Below, one piece after another: positions 46,139 to 58,170 of a DNA stretch of 64,000 nucleotides. Below the pieces are notes generated by a model. The model was not told the DNA's origin, made no database searches, and was given only the letters and a program-made list of their open reading frames with translations. Numbering within the stretch: position 1 is the first letter of the stretch; the number at the start of each line of letters is the position of its first letter. Location: contig JAWUZG010000355.1 of the NCBI GenBank assembly GCA_036785705.1, positions 62,001 to 126,000 of the forward strand, in the 5' to 3' direction. Source of the stretch: Acanthornis magna. Its lineage: Eukaryota; Chordata; Aves; Passeriformes; Acanthizidae. A program made the translations under genes and the position numbers.

Positions 46139-49100
46139 GAGATTTAGTAACCTGAATTTCAGCTACAAAAAGATTTTACAGCTTTCATATATATTGATGA
46201 GGATAATCTAAAGAGAGTTTATCTCTGTAATCTAATTTGCAAGATTAATTGCTGAGCTGTTTTTTATGTATTTTATCCTTACATCCACAGCATGTACAGT
46301 CATCCCAATGTCCAATTAATCTTTTTTTTAAAAAACCAATACAGAAATTGAACTTGAGCTTTTGAATGCCGTGTTAATGCCTGGCTTGGGCAACAAAATG
46401 GTATGGTCCTTTCAGATGAGACATTGTCCACTGCTTTTCTTCTGTAGTGCCTGGGAAAAGCAGCCCTAGAATTGCAGTCTTGGCATTAGCACAGTCCCAA
46501 AAACGCACATCAGGAGGCATTGCTTGTGTGGCATGACAATGCGCTCTGCTTGCTGCATGTAGGAATGTGTAACAATATCTATCATTTTTGGAGGTAGTCA
46601 TGCAACTTACATTATTTTCTCCCTAGCAGAGGTTTTCTCTTCTGCTACCACTGGAAAACACTTCAAGTGGTTAATAGAAAATCCAGTCCCTTATCTGTGA
46701 GCTTGTTACATATGCCTGCCATTTGTTCATATTATCCCAACAGCTTGTAGAATATCGTCATTCATTTCCAAAGTATCAGAAAAAGGCAGTGATCTACCTC
46801 AACTCCCCTTCCTCTGCTTCCACAGACTCAAGCTCCGTGCAGCCTTGCAGCTGCACGGTGTGGGAGTTGTGTGGTTTTGGGCTGCCCATGCAGTGCTGAC
46901 AGGTCAGGAATGTGAGAGGGAGCACTGGCACTGATTTCCAAGAAATCATGAAACAGTGATTTTTAGCTGAAAAGAGAGTATAGGCGAGGTTTTGTGATAG
47001 TCTCAATTTGCAAGATGATTGCTCAGGAAATGTAGGGGGAGGAAAATGAAAGGGGGTGGCGGAAAGGTAGGGGGACCTTTGGATATACTTAGGCTATCAG
47101 ATTATAGACAGCTTTGTGAAAAGCAAGTTATGAACTGCTCTAGGAAGCAGTAGTACGGTAGAGAGAAGAGATGTAATAAGACATTTCTGCATGTGAAGAA
47201 AGCGTCTTTGCTGCCCACCTGATCGTAATCTTACTTTTGTTTTGAATACTGAAGGAAATTATGCATCAACTGACAACAGGGCTTTTCAGATGCCTCTGGC
47301 AGTTTGCATGCCAAACCACACCTTAATCAGTGATAATTCATTCAGAAAATCTTGTAGACATGGGACTTGTGTAATGAGATCACATAGTCTTCTGTGGAGC
47401 ATAGTCCTCATCTAGAAAAAGATAACAGTTAGCTAATTTTCATCATTCTGATTTGACATTTCAATGCAAGTCATGTGGTAGCTCTGAATTGCAGGTGAGT
47501 CAGAGTGTGGAAGAGCCTTCTGCACAAGAGAAACTATAGCTTTTAGCATTGAATTTTAATTCTCATGGAAAACAAGCAAACCTGTTACTGGGAACTTGTC
47601 AAACATCCAAATGAAGAAAATACCAATTTAGAGTTCAGCTAGACTCCTCTCTAATTAGTGTTCTTACAGCGTGGCAATGACCATGGTAGATGCTCTTGGA
47701 GATTGTCACCGCCTGAGACTAGAGATGAACCATCAAATTCATTGGAGCAGTCAGCGTTTCCTTTTATGTGTGTACATGTTCTTGGCAGCTGAAAAAGTGT
47801 TTCTCTCTTAAATGAGTATGTTCCTATCAGGTAAAATCTGATCATAAGACGAACAATTGCAGTGTGTTATATTTCACTGTCAATCTCTTTACTTAATTGC
47901 TTTTTTCTTTTTTCTTTTTAAAGCAAAGGCTATGATAGAAAGTTTAGTTTGAACTCAGTTGCTTTTTCTAATACAAACCATTGAATGTACTGAAAATCTA
48001 TGGCTAATTAAAGAATTTTTTAATTTAGAATATAAGTACTACTGTGGATCCATTAATTTTGTGGCAGGCATACCTAATACAGTCTTGTAATTTTTAGGAA
48101 TTATTTAAACTAGCAGATAGTTTTCTGCTTTTTCAGGTTCTCTATTAAGCTAATATTTGGAATACCTTAGAACCAAAGGTTTTGTAAGGAATTTTTGTGA
48201 TGTAGAACTGCTTTAAAATATGTATCAGTCACACATAGGAACTCGTGGCATTCTAAGCTTCTTGTTTCTTTGAGGGCCAGCCAAAATTTCAACACAAAGT
48301 CTTGATATCCATGCTTGCCAGAGTTGATTTATGACTTAACCAGAACAAAATTTGGCACACATGACTGCTGAACTCCAGCCCAGCTTAAAGCACATAACTC
48401 CTGCAGCATGCACAGCAAGTGGAGCCAGGTGTATGTCCAGCAGGGAAGGGAAGGTGGTGGCTGTTGGATGTGGGTGCCATGTCTCCTCCATGTGACCTCA
48501 AGTCCACCAAGTGGACTCAGCCAGCAGTTAATTAAAAAGTTGTTATGAAAAGTGGCAGAAAAACTTCATCCATGCTTTAAGAGAGAGCTGGTTCAGCTTT
48601 GCTGATAGAAGGAAAAAATTTGGTTTGCTCTTCAGCCAGCAGATCGGACTGTGTACAGCAACAAGCAGATTTTCTGCAAGATTTTTTTGTTATGTTCCAT
48701 TCTTGCTCTAGCACTGTATTTAAATAGAATTTAGGGCATTGTTTTTAGTGAATACAAGCCAGGGAATGTCGTGGGTTCACTACCATCATAATGAATATTT
48801 TATTACAGCAGCTGAAATCTTGGATTGTGATGAGGAGAGGGCACCATTGTTTCAGTTCTGTGAAATCTCTCTGAGGATCATTACCTTACTTACTTATTTA
48901 GTTTTTGAGACAGGCAGAGCATTAGTGAATATCAGGAAGAAAACATGATCTGATCCAATTTTAAGCACTTTGTCAAAACAGTAAAGCAAACTTTTCCTAT
49001 CTGTCTGATGATTTCTGTGATTGTGAAATAAAGCTAGCCTAGCTTTTGGACTGGTTCAGGGCCAAGGGATAACTGATCATCAAGTGGAGATGTTTTCATT

Positions 49101-50870
49101 TATCAGTTTATTTTTTTGCCCTTCCACAGAGACTGGCCAAATAAAATGTTTTCTTAGTGCCCTGCTCGCCACTCTGGTGTTTTCATCAATTTCACTCTGT
49201 CTCTGGGGCTACAAGTGTCAGTCAGTTGCAATAAGGTGTCATTTTTGCCACTTCTGTGTTTATTAGGAGCTCTCAGATATTTACTGCCCAGTTTCCTGGA
49301 CCTGTGCCTTGGGTGAGCCGTGTGGGACATGTGCTCGAGAGCTGTGGCAGAAATGTGTGCGGCCGATCTGGGCACAGCAGTAATAAAATACAGAGCTAAG
49401 GATCATTTCCTGCCCACTGATAGGCAAGTTCAGCAAACTCTATTTATGTTTCTTGCTTGATGTAAATTTTTGACCTTTATGATTCAGTGGACAGCCTAAA
49501 AATGTCTGAATGAATTGATAAGTATCAGTAGCCAAAAAACAGGAATCTGATAGAAAAATAGCTTTCTTCTCTTCCTTTTCACAGAAAATGGCAAAAGTCG
49601 GATTTTTTTTTTTTTAAATTGCTTAAGCATGGTGTTTCCTCATCTGCTGTTCCTCCAGAACCTTTTGTGAAGCAGGCAAATTAGATCCTGCTCTGGCATC
49701 GAAAGTGCAGACACTTTTGATGTACAGTACAACAGCTGAGAAGTCCTGCAATGGGGCAGTCCTACCAAATGCTGTCTGCTAAGGTGAAGCTGTACTGCCC
49801 CAGACCCCCTTTGGGTTTTGAGGCAGGCAGTGTGTTGCAGACTGGGCAGTCAGGCAGTGAATAAACAGTAAGTAGTTTAAATAGAAATGGGGTGCAGAGG
49901 ATTTCAAGACTGGTTCTTCACCTTGACTATTTTGTTATGTTAGGAATTAATGAATGTGTTACCATTCTTCAGTGAGCCTCAGGCTAATAACTCTGTGAGC
50001 TTAGATACCCTCAAGGTAATTTTTTCCTTCCTTTTAAATCAGGCCAATTTAATAAATGTCAAGCAGTCTGGAATAAGAAATGACTAATTTTGTGTCATTT
50101 TATATCTTTTGGTAACCATGATTATATCTATCCTGAGTGTGATCAGTTAGAAAACTTGAAAAAATTGTGCTCTCTTCAATCTGGGCAAGGTAGTACCACA
50201 GCAGCATTTAGCAATCCTTTAAGATTTCTGGAGCCAGAATGTTGTTAGGTTCCTATAAAGTTTAATGATGCATGGTGTAATGAAAATGATGTAATAGCAC
50301 AAAGTTAAACAGGATACTTCATTTGCAGATTGGAAATTAGAGATGGATCTGGCCTTTTTCCCTTGCTGTGTGGGAGCGTTGGAATGTAGTTCTGGTTTGG
50401 GCACCCCACGTGCACTGCCTGCAATTGCCTTTGCAGGATGCACGAACAAAATTCATCTGATACTGCAGAGTCACTTGTGAAGTACCACAGAGGCATGAAG
50501 TTCTGTAAAAGCAAGACCATGAAACAACTAGAGCAGCTAAAACTGCCTGTGGTAGAGAGAACATGATGTGCGATTTAAATATCAGTAGTAGTTGATGTAA
50601 AATAAAGAAAATACCTGCAATCTGTCTTGGACTCCTGTCTGTGGCTTGGATGAGGGAGCAGAAGAAATGATTGCAAAGAAGTTTTGCGGGGCACACGGGA
50701 CAGTCTGGCTTCAGTTTTACAAATGGCTTAAAAGTTCAGTTATCAAAATTAGTTCTCATAACATAGTTTGGAGTTTTTGGTGTGTGAAAGGAGAGGAGAT
50801 GGGAAAGAAGGGAAAGGCAAGGTGGGTGTGCAGCACTGTTGGGCAAAGGGAGATGTATGGAATAGGTCTG
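46139..50870. other. noncoding single-copy DNA
   Basis: No gene is recognised. A donor-like TTGCAG|GTGAGTC lies at about 47494. A 17-base inverted repeat, AGTCCACCAAGTGGACT, lies at 48501-48517. A 13-nt T run lies at 49603-49615. Confidence 0.5.
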
Positions 50871-50908
50871 CCTGGTTAAAGACATTCTCCCTGGTTAAAG
50901 ACACTCTC
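50871..50908 (+). repeat. 19-nt tandem duplication
   Basis: CCTGGTTAAAGACATTCTC at 50871-50889 is followed at once by the same unit with one T-to-C change at 50890-50908. Confidence 0.9.
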
Positions 50909-52590
50909 CATTCAAAAATGGCCATCAGTATAGGGAGGGGGGATTTAAAGAATTACACTGAAATGGTGCTAGCTGAAAAGAAGGTCAGGGGAGTTGAAAT
51001 CTACTATTACTACCTGTAGCAAAGCTAGTATCTGCAGATGAAAGCTGCTGGGGTAGGAGGGAAATACCTACAAAGAACAAACTGAAGTGGACTCCCACAG
51101 TAATTCTATCCCTCTGAGTTAAAGCTGATTCTTTCAGAATCCAGAAATATTCACTTTGCGGCATCCCTAAAGTGGGAACAGAGCAGTACATACAAATTAT
51201 GTCCTAATCTCACCCTAATCTTATGGCAGAAGAGAAAGAATCAGTAAAAAGACAAGTGGAACTCAACCAAAAGCAGCTAACAAACATTGCTAAGTAACAT
51301 TTTAATGCTAGAGCAGTTATTAGGCACCAAAAAAATGATCTATCTTCGAGATTCTTGGCGTTCAAATAATTTTCTCAAATGAGTGCTAAGGTCTTTGTCA
51401 TACTTCTGATCTGCACTCTCATTCTTAGACTACACCCAAGTTTGTGGCTTTTAGATTGGCTAAATAACTGATGAGCCATGCTCATGCTCAGAGTCTGACA
51501 CTGCTGGTGTTCTTTGCAGTGTAGGAGAGATTTTTCACCAGCTTCAGGGCATGGGACACCTGCTGCCATCCCTTAAGCAATAAACTTGAAGGTTTGTAAC
51601 AGATGCTTTATAAGGCATTTTTATAATGTGTTGTTCTGTGTTTCCTTTTACTGTTCCTGTTAAATCAAGATTTTAAAGCTGTTTTCTTTTAAGGCAAGTG
51701 ACAAGTGAATCACTAAGTAAGGGTACAGAGACAGACAGTTTGACAGCCCATGGAAACAACAATCCAGGGTATGAATGGCAAAGCTGATGTGTAATTCTGA
51801 TTTATACATTGCTAAATAGTGAAAATTTCTAGGAACAGTTGCATAGTTTTGGAAGTTTCTTCTTTAAAATAATTTTCCCCTGTGTTGCAAGTGAGCATCA
51901 GCAGCTGTGGCTCAAAATATGGCCAAGTATGAGGAGAGGAATTGGAATTTTTTCCCTTTGAGTTCTCATTAGCCATCATCAGTGTGGTTCTCATGGCTTT
52001 CTGTCTTCTGTTTCCTGTGATTTCTAGATGACTGCTGTCCCTTCTATGGCCGTGTACTTCTTGCCCCTGCTTTGATAATAGCATTTTGGTGAAGGCTTGC
52101 TCGAATTGTTTGTGGCTTTGCTGCAATAAGTGGTTATTACATCCATGATGCTCTAGTAGGGGGTTTCTTTCCCTGTTCCTTCTGAATGTTTGTGCACACA
52201 CACTGGCACAGCTGGTGCTGAACACCACTATAAATGTCCCTGCAGTCCCTGTGAGGAGTCCTGGTGGAGGCAAAGCAGGCACTGCCTGGTGTGCCTGAGT
52301 CCCTTCCTTGGTGGCACATTGGTGCTGGGGCTCCCTTTGAGCTCACTGCTGGGTGTGCTCTCCAGGGTGCAGAATGGACATTTTCACCATCCCAACTGTT
52401 GCTAAATAGGCTGATTAATCAATATGTCTATATTAATTTCTGTATTTCCTTACTCTGTCCTAACTCTTTAGGAGCTCATCAGAATATAAGATTCATTGTA
52501 GCTGTTCCCACAAAAGCGCATTACTTCAAAACTACTTTTGTTTGTTCAGGGTCCTGTGGAGTTTAGAGTGTCTTAAAGAAGTTATTATTA
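50909..52590. other. noncoding single-copy DNA
   Basis: A 156-codon minus-strand frame (51812-52282) is the second longest in the window. It has no recognisable motif and is left uncalled. Confidence 0.45.
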
Positions 52591-52593
52591 AAA

Positions 52594-52621
52594 TGTCTTC
52601 TGTCTAGAATCAGGTAAGAGC
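52594..52621 (+). other. weak 6-nt microexon-like site
   Basis: TGTCTTCTGTCTAG (AG at 52606-52607) is followed by AATCAG (52608-52613) and a strong donor, GTAAGAGC. Six bases would add two codons, Asn-Gln, without a frame change. The pyrimidine tract is short, so chance is likely. Confidence 0.12.
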
Positions 52622-53740
52622 TCAAGGACATGCTACAAATTCTCTTAATGTGATCGGGGGATTGGATTAGACAGCTTTCACAGATGCACACTGGTACCAC
52701 TCCCACGGAAAGGACAAATGATCCCAACTAGAAGATATTCTGAAATGCAGAGCTCCAAAAAAAACTTCTTGCAGAGGTTTTCATTCTGAATACCTTAAAC
52801 TTTTTGTCTTGCACTTCATAGTCCAATTACTTTCTTTTGGTCTTTCTGTGAAAATCTGTTCCTTCTTCAGAGTCTTTTGCAGTTTGCCACAGTGGCTGTG
52901 GCTTGATGCCAGCTGGGTACACAACCTGACTTGCTGTGAGACAAGACTGGGGAATCTTCCAAATAGCTGGCAACTACAAATATCTGCAAAACAGAGACAG
53001 GCAACTTTGCTGCCAGCTGTCTCTGTCTGACAAAAATGCCATCTTGGGTTACATGCACAGGAGAGAACTACTAGTTCAAAAAAATGCGGGTTTTTTTGTT
53101 TGTTTGATTTAGTGGGGTTTTTGTTAAGTCAGCTGAGCTAAAGAATCAAAGTTTTCACAGCTTATGTAGGACTTAAGAGGAATACACATTGTGGCTTTAG
53201 CTTCAGTTTTCAACAGATTCAAGGTATTTGTAGTGATCTTTACAGAAACAGGGTTATTGTTCGTATTTATGTTTTGAGGAAAAATAATTTCTGTGTAGAT
53301 GACCTGTAATACAGAAGATGTTCACATAATTATAAAGAAAATTTAAACATTGGAAGGGAAGGAAGTGTTTAAGATAAATGTTCGTAAATATAAATCAACA
53401 CTAATAAAAGGGAAATGGTGCTTATCACTGTTTGATGGAGTGTATTAAGATAAATGTTTTCTAAGCACTGCAATGAATGAAGTTCAGGTGCATTTAAAAG
53501 TTAAGTACATTATTTTAAAAACTGAAACCCAAATCTGTTAGTCATTTCATTATGTTTTAAAAATGTTTTAAACACTTCCGTCTGTCCAGAGTGGGAGATG
53601 TTGTCTCATCATCTAATTCTCTGCTTCCTACTCTACTGAAATCTAATCAGAGGGGAATCTCCCCATCCTCTGGGAGGAATGAGCTTAACCTCTTGCCTAA
53701 GCTATTTATATTAACAGAAAATATTTCACTGCTACTTTTC
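52622..53740. other. noncoding single-copy DNA
   Basis: No gene or repeat is recognised. Confidence 0.5.
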
Positions 53741-53743
53741 CTT

Positions 53744-53760
53744 TTGTTGTTGTTGTTGTT
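53744..53760 (+). repeat. TTG trinucleotide repeat
   Basis: About six TTG units run into TTTTG units. It is a simple repeat. Confidence 0.85.
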
Positions 53761-53995
53761 TTGTTTTGTCTGCAAGGATTATTTACAGGAAAGCCTAGGA
53801 AAGTTCCTACATCTACACCAGGAACCAAGAGACACATAAATGCAAATGCAGTTCTGAATCTGTAGCCCCACTCTATATATGGGTAGAAAGATTTATAAGA
53901 GATATTGACTTAAATGCAGATGAGAAAAGCTTCAGTTGCTGTAGGACTGCATTGAATGAAGAGATCACATTTTCTGAGGCTTCTGTGTCTGTCAG

Positions 53996-54028
53996 CTCTG
54001 GGGTCCTTGAACTCTAAGGACCCCAGAG
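53996..54028. other. 13-bp perfect hairpin
   Basis: CTCTGGGGTCCTT (53996-54008) and AAGGACCCCAGAG (54016-54028) are exact reverse complements around the 7-base loop GAACTCT. The stem is 7 of 13 GC, stops abruptly at both ends and is not in a transposon I recognise. It is too short for a microRNA precursor. It could be an RNA structural element, a dimer-binding site or the remnant of a palindromic insertion. Confidence 0.8.
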
Positions 54029-55940
54029 GTTTTTTGCATCTTTACTCTGGGTTTGGATTTTGGATTCAGATCTGTTTCTTGAATTGGCCACCCCAAGGTT
54101 TTCTGAAGTCTGAAACACAGAACCAAGCTGGTGTTTAACTTCAGCCATTCTCTGTTGGTTGCTGTAGGTCTCTCTTAAAGGACTGTAGGAGGTGATCTTT
54201 CCTGTAGATAAAATACAGGAATTGACATAAGGCTATGCCATCCATCTCAGTCAAGTGAAGTAACTTTCTGTTTAAAAATCTTCTCTTTCACCTGAAGTAT
54301 TACATTTCTGCTTACCCAGAAACTCACTATTATTGCTTGAATGAGCAGCAGTGTAATCCTCTGAGGTGCTGGTGTCCGAGGGGCCAGGAAGGCAATGAAA
54401 ACTCCAACCAGTGTAGTGTGAAAGCTCCCAGGTAGAGCTGCCTGGGGACTTTGCAATATGAGCTGCACTGATTTTTCTTGCACCACAGAGTAAGGGATTA
54501 CACTGCACTGCTCCTGCTGCAGGATGGGGATGAGGATGAAAACTGGTCATGGAGAGAAGAGCCCTATTGAGCTGAGTGAGGGGTATGAGTGTCCAAGGAG
54601 AGGGTAGTCTTTGCCAGACTGGCCCACATGTGCTGCCCCCTCTGTGGGGAAGTGTGGCAAACCTCAGTCAGCAGCAGCAGCGAAATGTCGCAAACCAGAA
54701 GAGGGAGGGAAGTGTATAGTCAGAATAAAAATATTAGCAAGTAGTGTTTCTTACCTCTGTCTTCCTTTCTCCTGGGAGGAAAAGGTAAAATAAGCCCCCA
54801 AAGTGCTTTGCTGTTCTGCCTGTGTGACCTGTGTTCCACTGCAGAGGTCAGAGGAGGCATGGTGGTGCAGCTGGGTGAGAAGTGGGAGTCACAGGTAATC
54901 CTCTTTGCACTTACTCTCCAGAGGATTTCAATTTCCAGGGTAGTCTGAGGTCTGCAATTTGAGAGTGATCCTGTAGGACAGCAACACTGAAAGGAATGTT
55001 GCAGTAGGTGGAGGGGTGCTGAGCTGTGGTGAGCCACCCCTGTGCAGTGGCACTGAGGCACACAAAGACCCAGGGAGCTGCTGGCACTGGGATGTACAGC
55101 CCACTGTGTGGTGCACACCCCTCTTCAGGGACATCAGCGTCACAGCCACGTCCTGGTGGCTTTTCCATGCCCTCAGTGCATCTCCTTGCTTGTCTTCTGT
55201 TGAGGATTCTTCAAATGATGCTGTAAGAGCAAGTACCACTTCTCCCAGGCTTCTGTGTTGTTGTTGAAGCAGGTGATGTGTGGTGGAGTGGAGCATCTTC
55301 TCAAGTGAAATGCAGCCTGTTGTCAATGAAAGGCCAGATCTGGCTCTTCTCAGCCAAACCCTTTTTGTCAGAACTAGGAAGAACATCAGAAGCAGGCTCC
55401 AGAAATGTGGAATCCACTGTATGATTGTATTTGGTTACTTAATTCAGAATTCACTCCAAAACTAGAGAAGGTCATTTTCTGACCTTTTCAGCTGAGTAAA
55501 GCTGTAGGTGCCTGTTGTCTCTCTGGAAGGGTGTGTAAAAACTCTGTTCCTCTTGGTGCAAGAAGCCATGAATGATTATCTTTCAGGAGCAGAGCATCTC
55601 TCCTCCCAGAACAGCTGGGATTAGCTCAGTAGTGAATCCATAAGCTACATGGTTTGGTTTGTTTTTTTTTCCAGAAAACCCACTTTATTTTACACCAGGC
55701 ATGAAGAAGATGTAGAGGGATAATCTCTGCTCCTTTTTCACCTCTGAAAAGTAACATCATTCAGGATGTGATTCTCCACTTGGGAATCCTTCTTACATAA
55801 AGTTGCTTATGGATTCTGGCTTTTCTACTTCATCCAAGGATTATACACACTTTGTCAGTTTTCACTGAGCTCTTTTTGCTTTTGGTATAAATACACAATT
55901 CCTATTCATGAGGGGGGAAAAAAAGCAGCTTTAGTTATGC
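54029..55940. other. noncoding DNA, moderately GC-rich in the middle
   Basis: A GC-richer zone at 54590-55280 gives overlapping open frames on both strands (up to 152 codons at 54928-55386, minus). None has recognisable domains. A strong acceptor-like tract (T run then CCAG) ends near 55674 with no paired donor. Confidence 0.45.
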
Positions 55941-55944
55941 CTGT

Positions 55945-56050
55945 CCACGGCAAAACCTAATTTGATTATGTTGCATAATTTAACCTTTTAAAGGCATAAC
56001 CTGACCTTTTATCGGGGGAGCTGCTTTAATTAAGCTAAACCAGAAAAGAC
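55945..56050. promoter_or_regulatory. possible conserved noncoding element
   Basis: The block contains TTGCATAA (55971-55978, like bZIP/C-EBP sites), TGACCTTT (56002-56009, the complement of a nuclear-receptor half-site AAAGGTCA) and TTAATTAAGC (near 56026, homeodomain core). Three motif types within 60 bases of unique DNA suggest a regulatory element; this is inference. Confidence 0.25.
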
Positions 56051-57945
56051 TGTGTCTTCTGTGCATCTGAAAAGACAGAAGAATTTTGGAAATGCTTTAC
56101 ACTGCTTGGAATACAGGAGACAGCCAAGAGCCTGTGCTAAGAGATCTTGCTGAAAGAGGCATTTGTAGGAGAAAGTGAGGCTTTAAATGTGCCAGCAGTG
56201 GTGGCAGGGAAGCACCTTTCCATGCTGTCCTTGTAAGGGAGAAGATGATGCTTTTTAACCATTCTGCACTTAACAGGCTGAATGTGGAGATGAGGTTTTG
56301 CTTCTAAGCCTCCTCTAGTTCTCAAAGCACAGGGAGTTGTCCAGCCACATCAGAGCAACTTGCTTGCAGCTGAATCAGAAATCTGTATGCAAAAATCTTA
56401 TTCTTGGTAATTATTCAGAAGATCTTAACATTTCCTGTGGGAGAAATGGAGGTTTCTGTAAGCCTTCATAGATTTCTTCTTTTAAAACTGCTGTTGAAGA
56501 CAGTTCCACAGATAAAATCTTTTATGTCTCTTTTTCACAAATCTGTATGTGTGAGAGAAATCAAGATAGAATCAAGATTATATGGAATGCTTCAGTAATA
56601 CTACATACACATTTCATTGCTAAACTTTGTGTGTAGAAAGTGATTAGAAGTTTTAGAGTTAAGGTAAAAGAATAAAATATATTGGTTTGCATTAATGATT
56701 TATATCAAATAAGTGATCTGGTAATTAAGGTTGAAATGGTGCTTGAATTTAAATCTTAAATTCTGGCATGCATAACTTCTCTTTCTATTTCCTAGGGTCA
56801 AAATTTCACTTATATAGTCTCAATCTTTAATTTTATTTAAAGTAGTGATTGAAGAATAACTGTTCTTTCATAATTTCTCCTTCTAAACTTGGAAGAAGCT
56901 GTTTAGAAATTATTCATAGTCTTTTGAAAATCCTGGCCACTTTAAAACATAGTTTCCAGTAGAATTTTCTCAGCATGTGAAAAAGGGCTCAGAATTTGTA
57001 CCTTTGATCCCTCTAAATGCTCTGCTGTTGTTGCATAGACCACATACTAACCATAAAATAGAAGTCAGAGCCAGCTATCAGGTTCGGATACATGTATGCC
57101 TTTTCCCAACTTTTCTCAGTCAAAAATTAATAGTTTTACAAGCTCCCTACCTGTAAATGTCAAGGTGTCATTTGCATAGATTTCAAAGTTTTAATCTGTC
57201 CAAATTTAAACTTGGCCAGGACCTAACAGGTTTTCAACCTGAAACTCCAAATCCAATTTCTTGGCCCATATTTATTTTACAAGGAAGATGACCTTGATAT
57301 GTATGTCAATATCCTAAGCTCTTAGTTTAGCTTTTGCTAAATAAATCGACAGAATTGTGTATTTCATTATAGCACAGTCCTGACCCAGTGCAACAGGAAA
57401 ATTCCTAGAAAATTCAGTGGAGCCTGATTTTCATACACTGTAGTTTGAGACCTATGTAAGAAAGAGCCCTAAAACATTGTAGCTGATGCAAAATTAGAGA
57501 ATTGGCCTTGCATTTGTTTTCCTAAGTTTTCACCCATTTAGTTGACATTTTTTAGTTTCCTAAATTGTCAAGAGTATTTTGATAATTCCTTTTGCTAAGA
57601 CATGAGCAGAGGAAAAGTCTGGGTTTGCGTCACTGAATATTTTCCCATTTGTGCTTCTGGACTTGAATAATCTAAGGCAAACTCACTATTTTCCTCTTTG
57701 TCATCTTCAGTGCAGCCAATGCGAAAGAGCTGAGATTAGGAAACTTCTTATGTGATAAGAACTCCAGCAATTATAATGTTGGGTTTTCACTTCTTAATAC
57801 TCCCTTCTATTTCCTGTGAACATCAACATACTCAACAATTTATGCCCCATTGAAAGTCCAGTATTTGATAGTTTAGACAGAAACTTTCTTTTTCTGCAAT
57901 GTGCAGTTTCTCTTCCTATACTGGAATCTTTAAATACTCAGTTGG
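56051..57945. other. noncoding single-copy DNA
   Basis: No gene or repeat is recognised. Confidence 0.5.
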
Positions 57946-58170
57946 CAATTCCTATTATAGTTGGTTATTTGGACCAGGCAAATTGCCGAATAAAAGGTTT
58001 GTAAATGATCTGCTTTATATTTGTGCGGTCCTCAAAGGACTGAAATTTGCTTTAGGGAAAAGCAAACGACCAAGTAATAACATTTTCTTTTTTTAAAAGC
58101 ACTGCCAGAAACTTAATTTCAGAGAGCTTTTTATTATTAAATTTCCCAGCCTTCCTTTCAAGCACGTTAT
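57946..58170. promoter_or_regulatory. possible conserved noncoding element
   Basis: The block keeps CpGs near 57987, 58026, 58069 and 58164 in AT-rich DNA. GTAAATGATCTGC and TTATTATTAAATTTC are typical of unique, constrained noncoding DNA. The support is texture only. Confidence 0.17.

Noticed and set aside
47477..47500. TTGCAG|GTGAGT as a recursive splice site
   Set aside because: The donor is strong, but the upstream sequence lacks a pyrimidine tract.
49752..49802. 9-bp inverted repeat TGGGGCAGT/ACTGCCCCA
   Set aside because: Stems of this length with a 33-nt loop are expected several times by chance in 64 kb.
51812..52282. 156-codon minus-strand frame, polar
   Set aside because: No recognisable motif, no splice sites at its ends, and ordinary noncoding base composition.
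54928..55386. 152-codon minus-strand frame in a GC-richer zone
   Set aside because: It overlaps other frames on both strands. Stop codons are rarer in GC-rich DNA, which explains the cluster.
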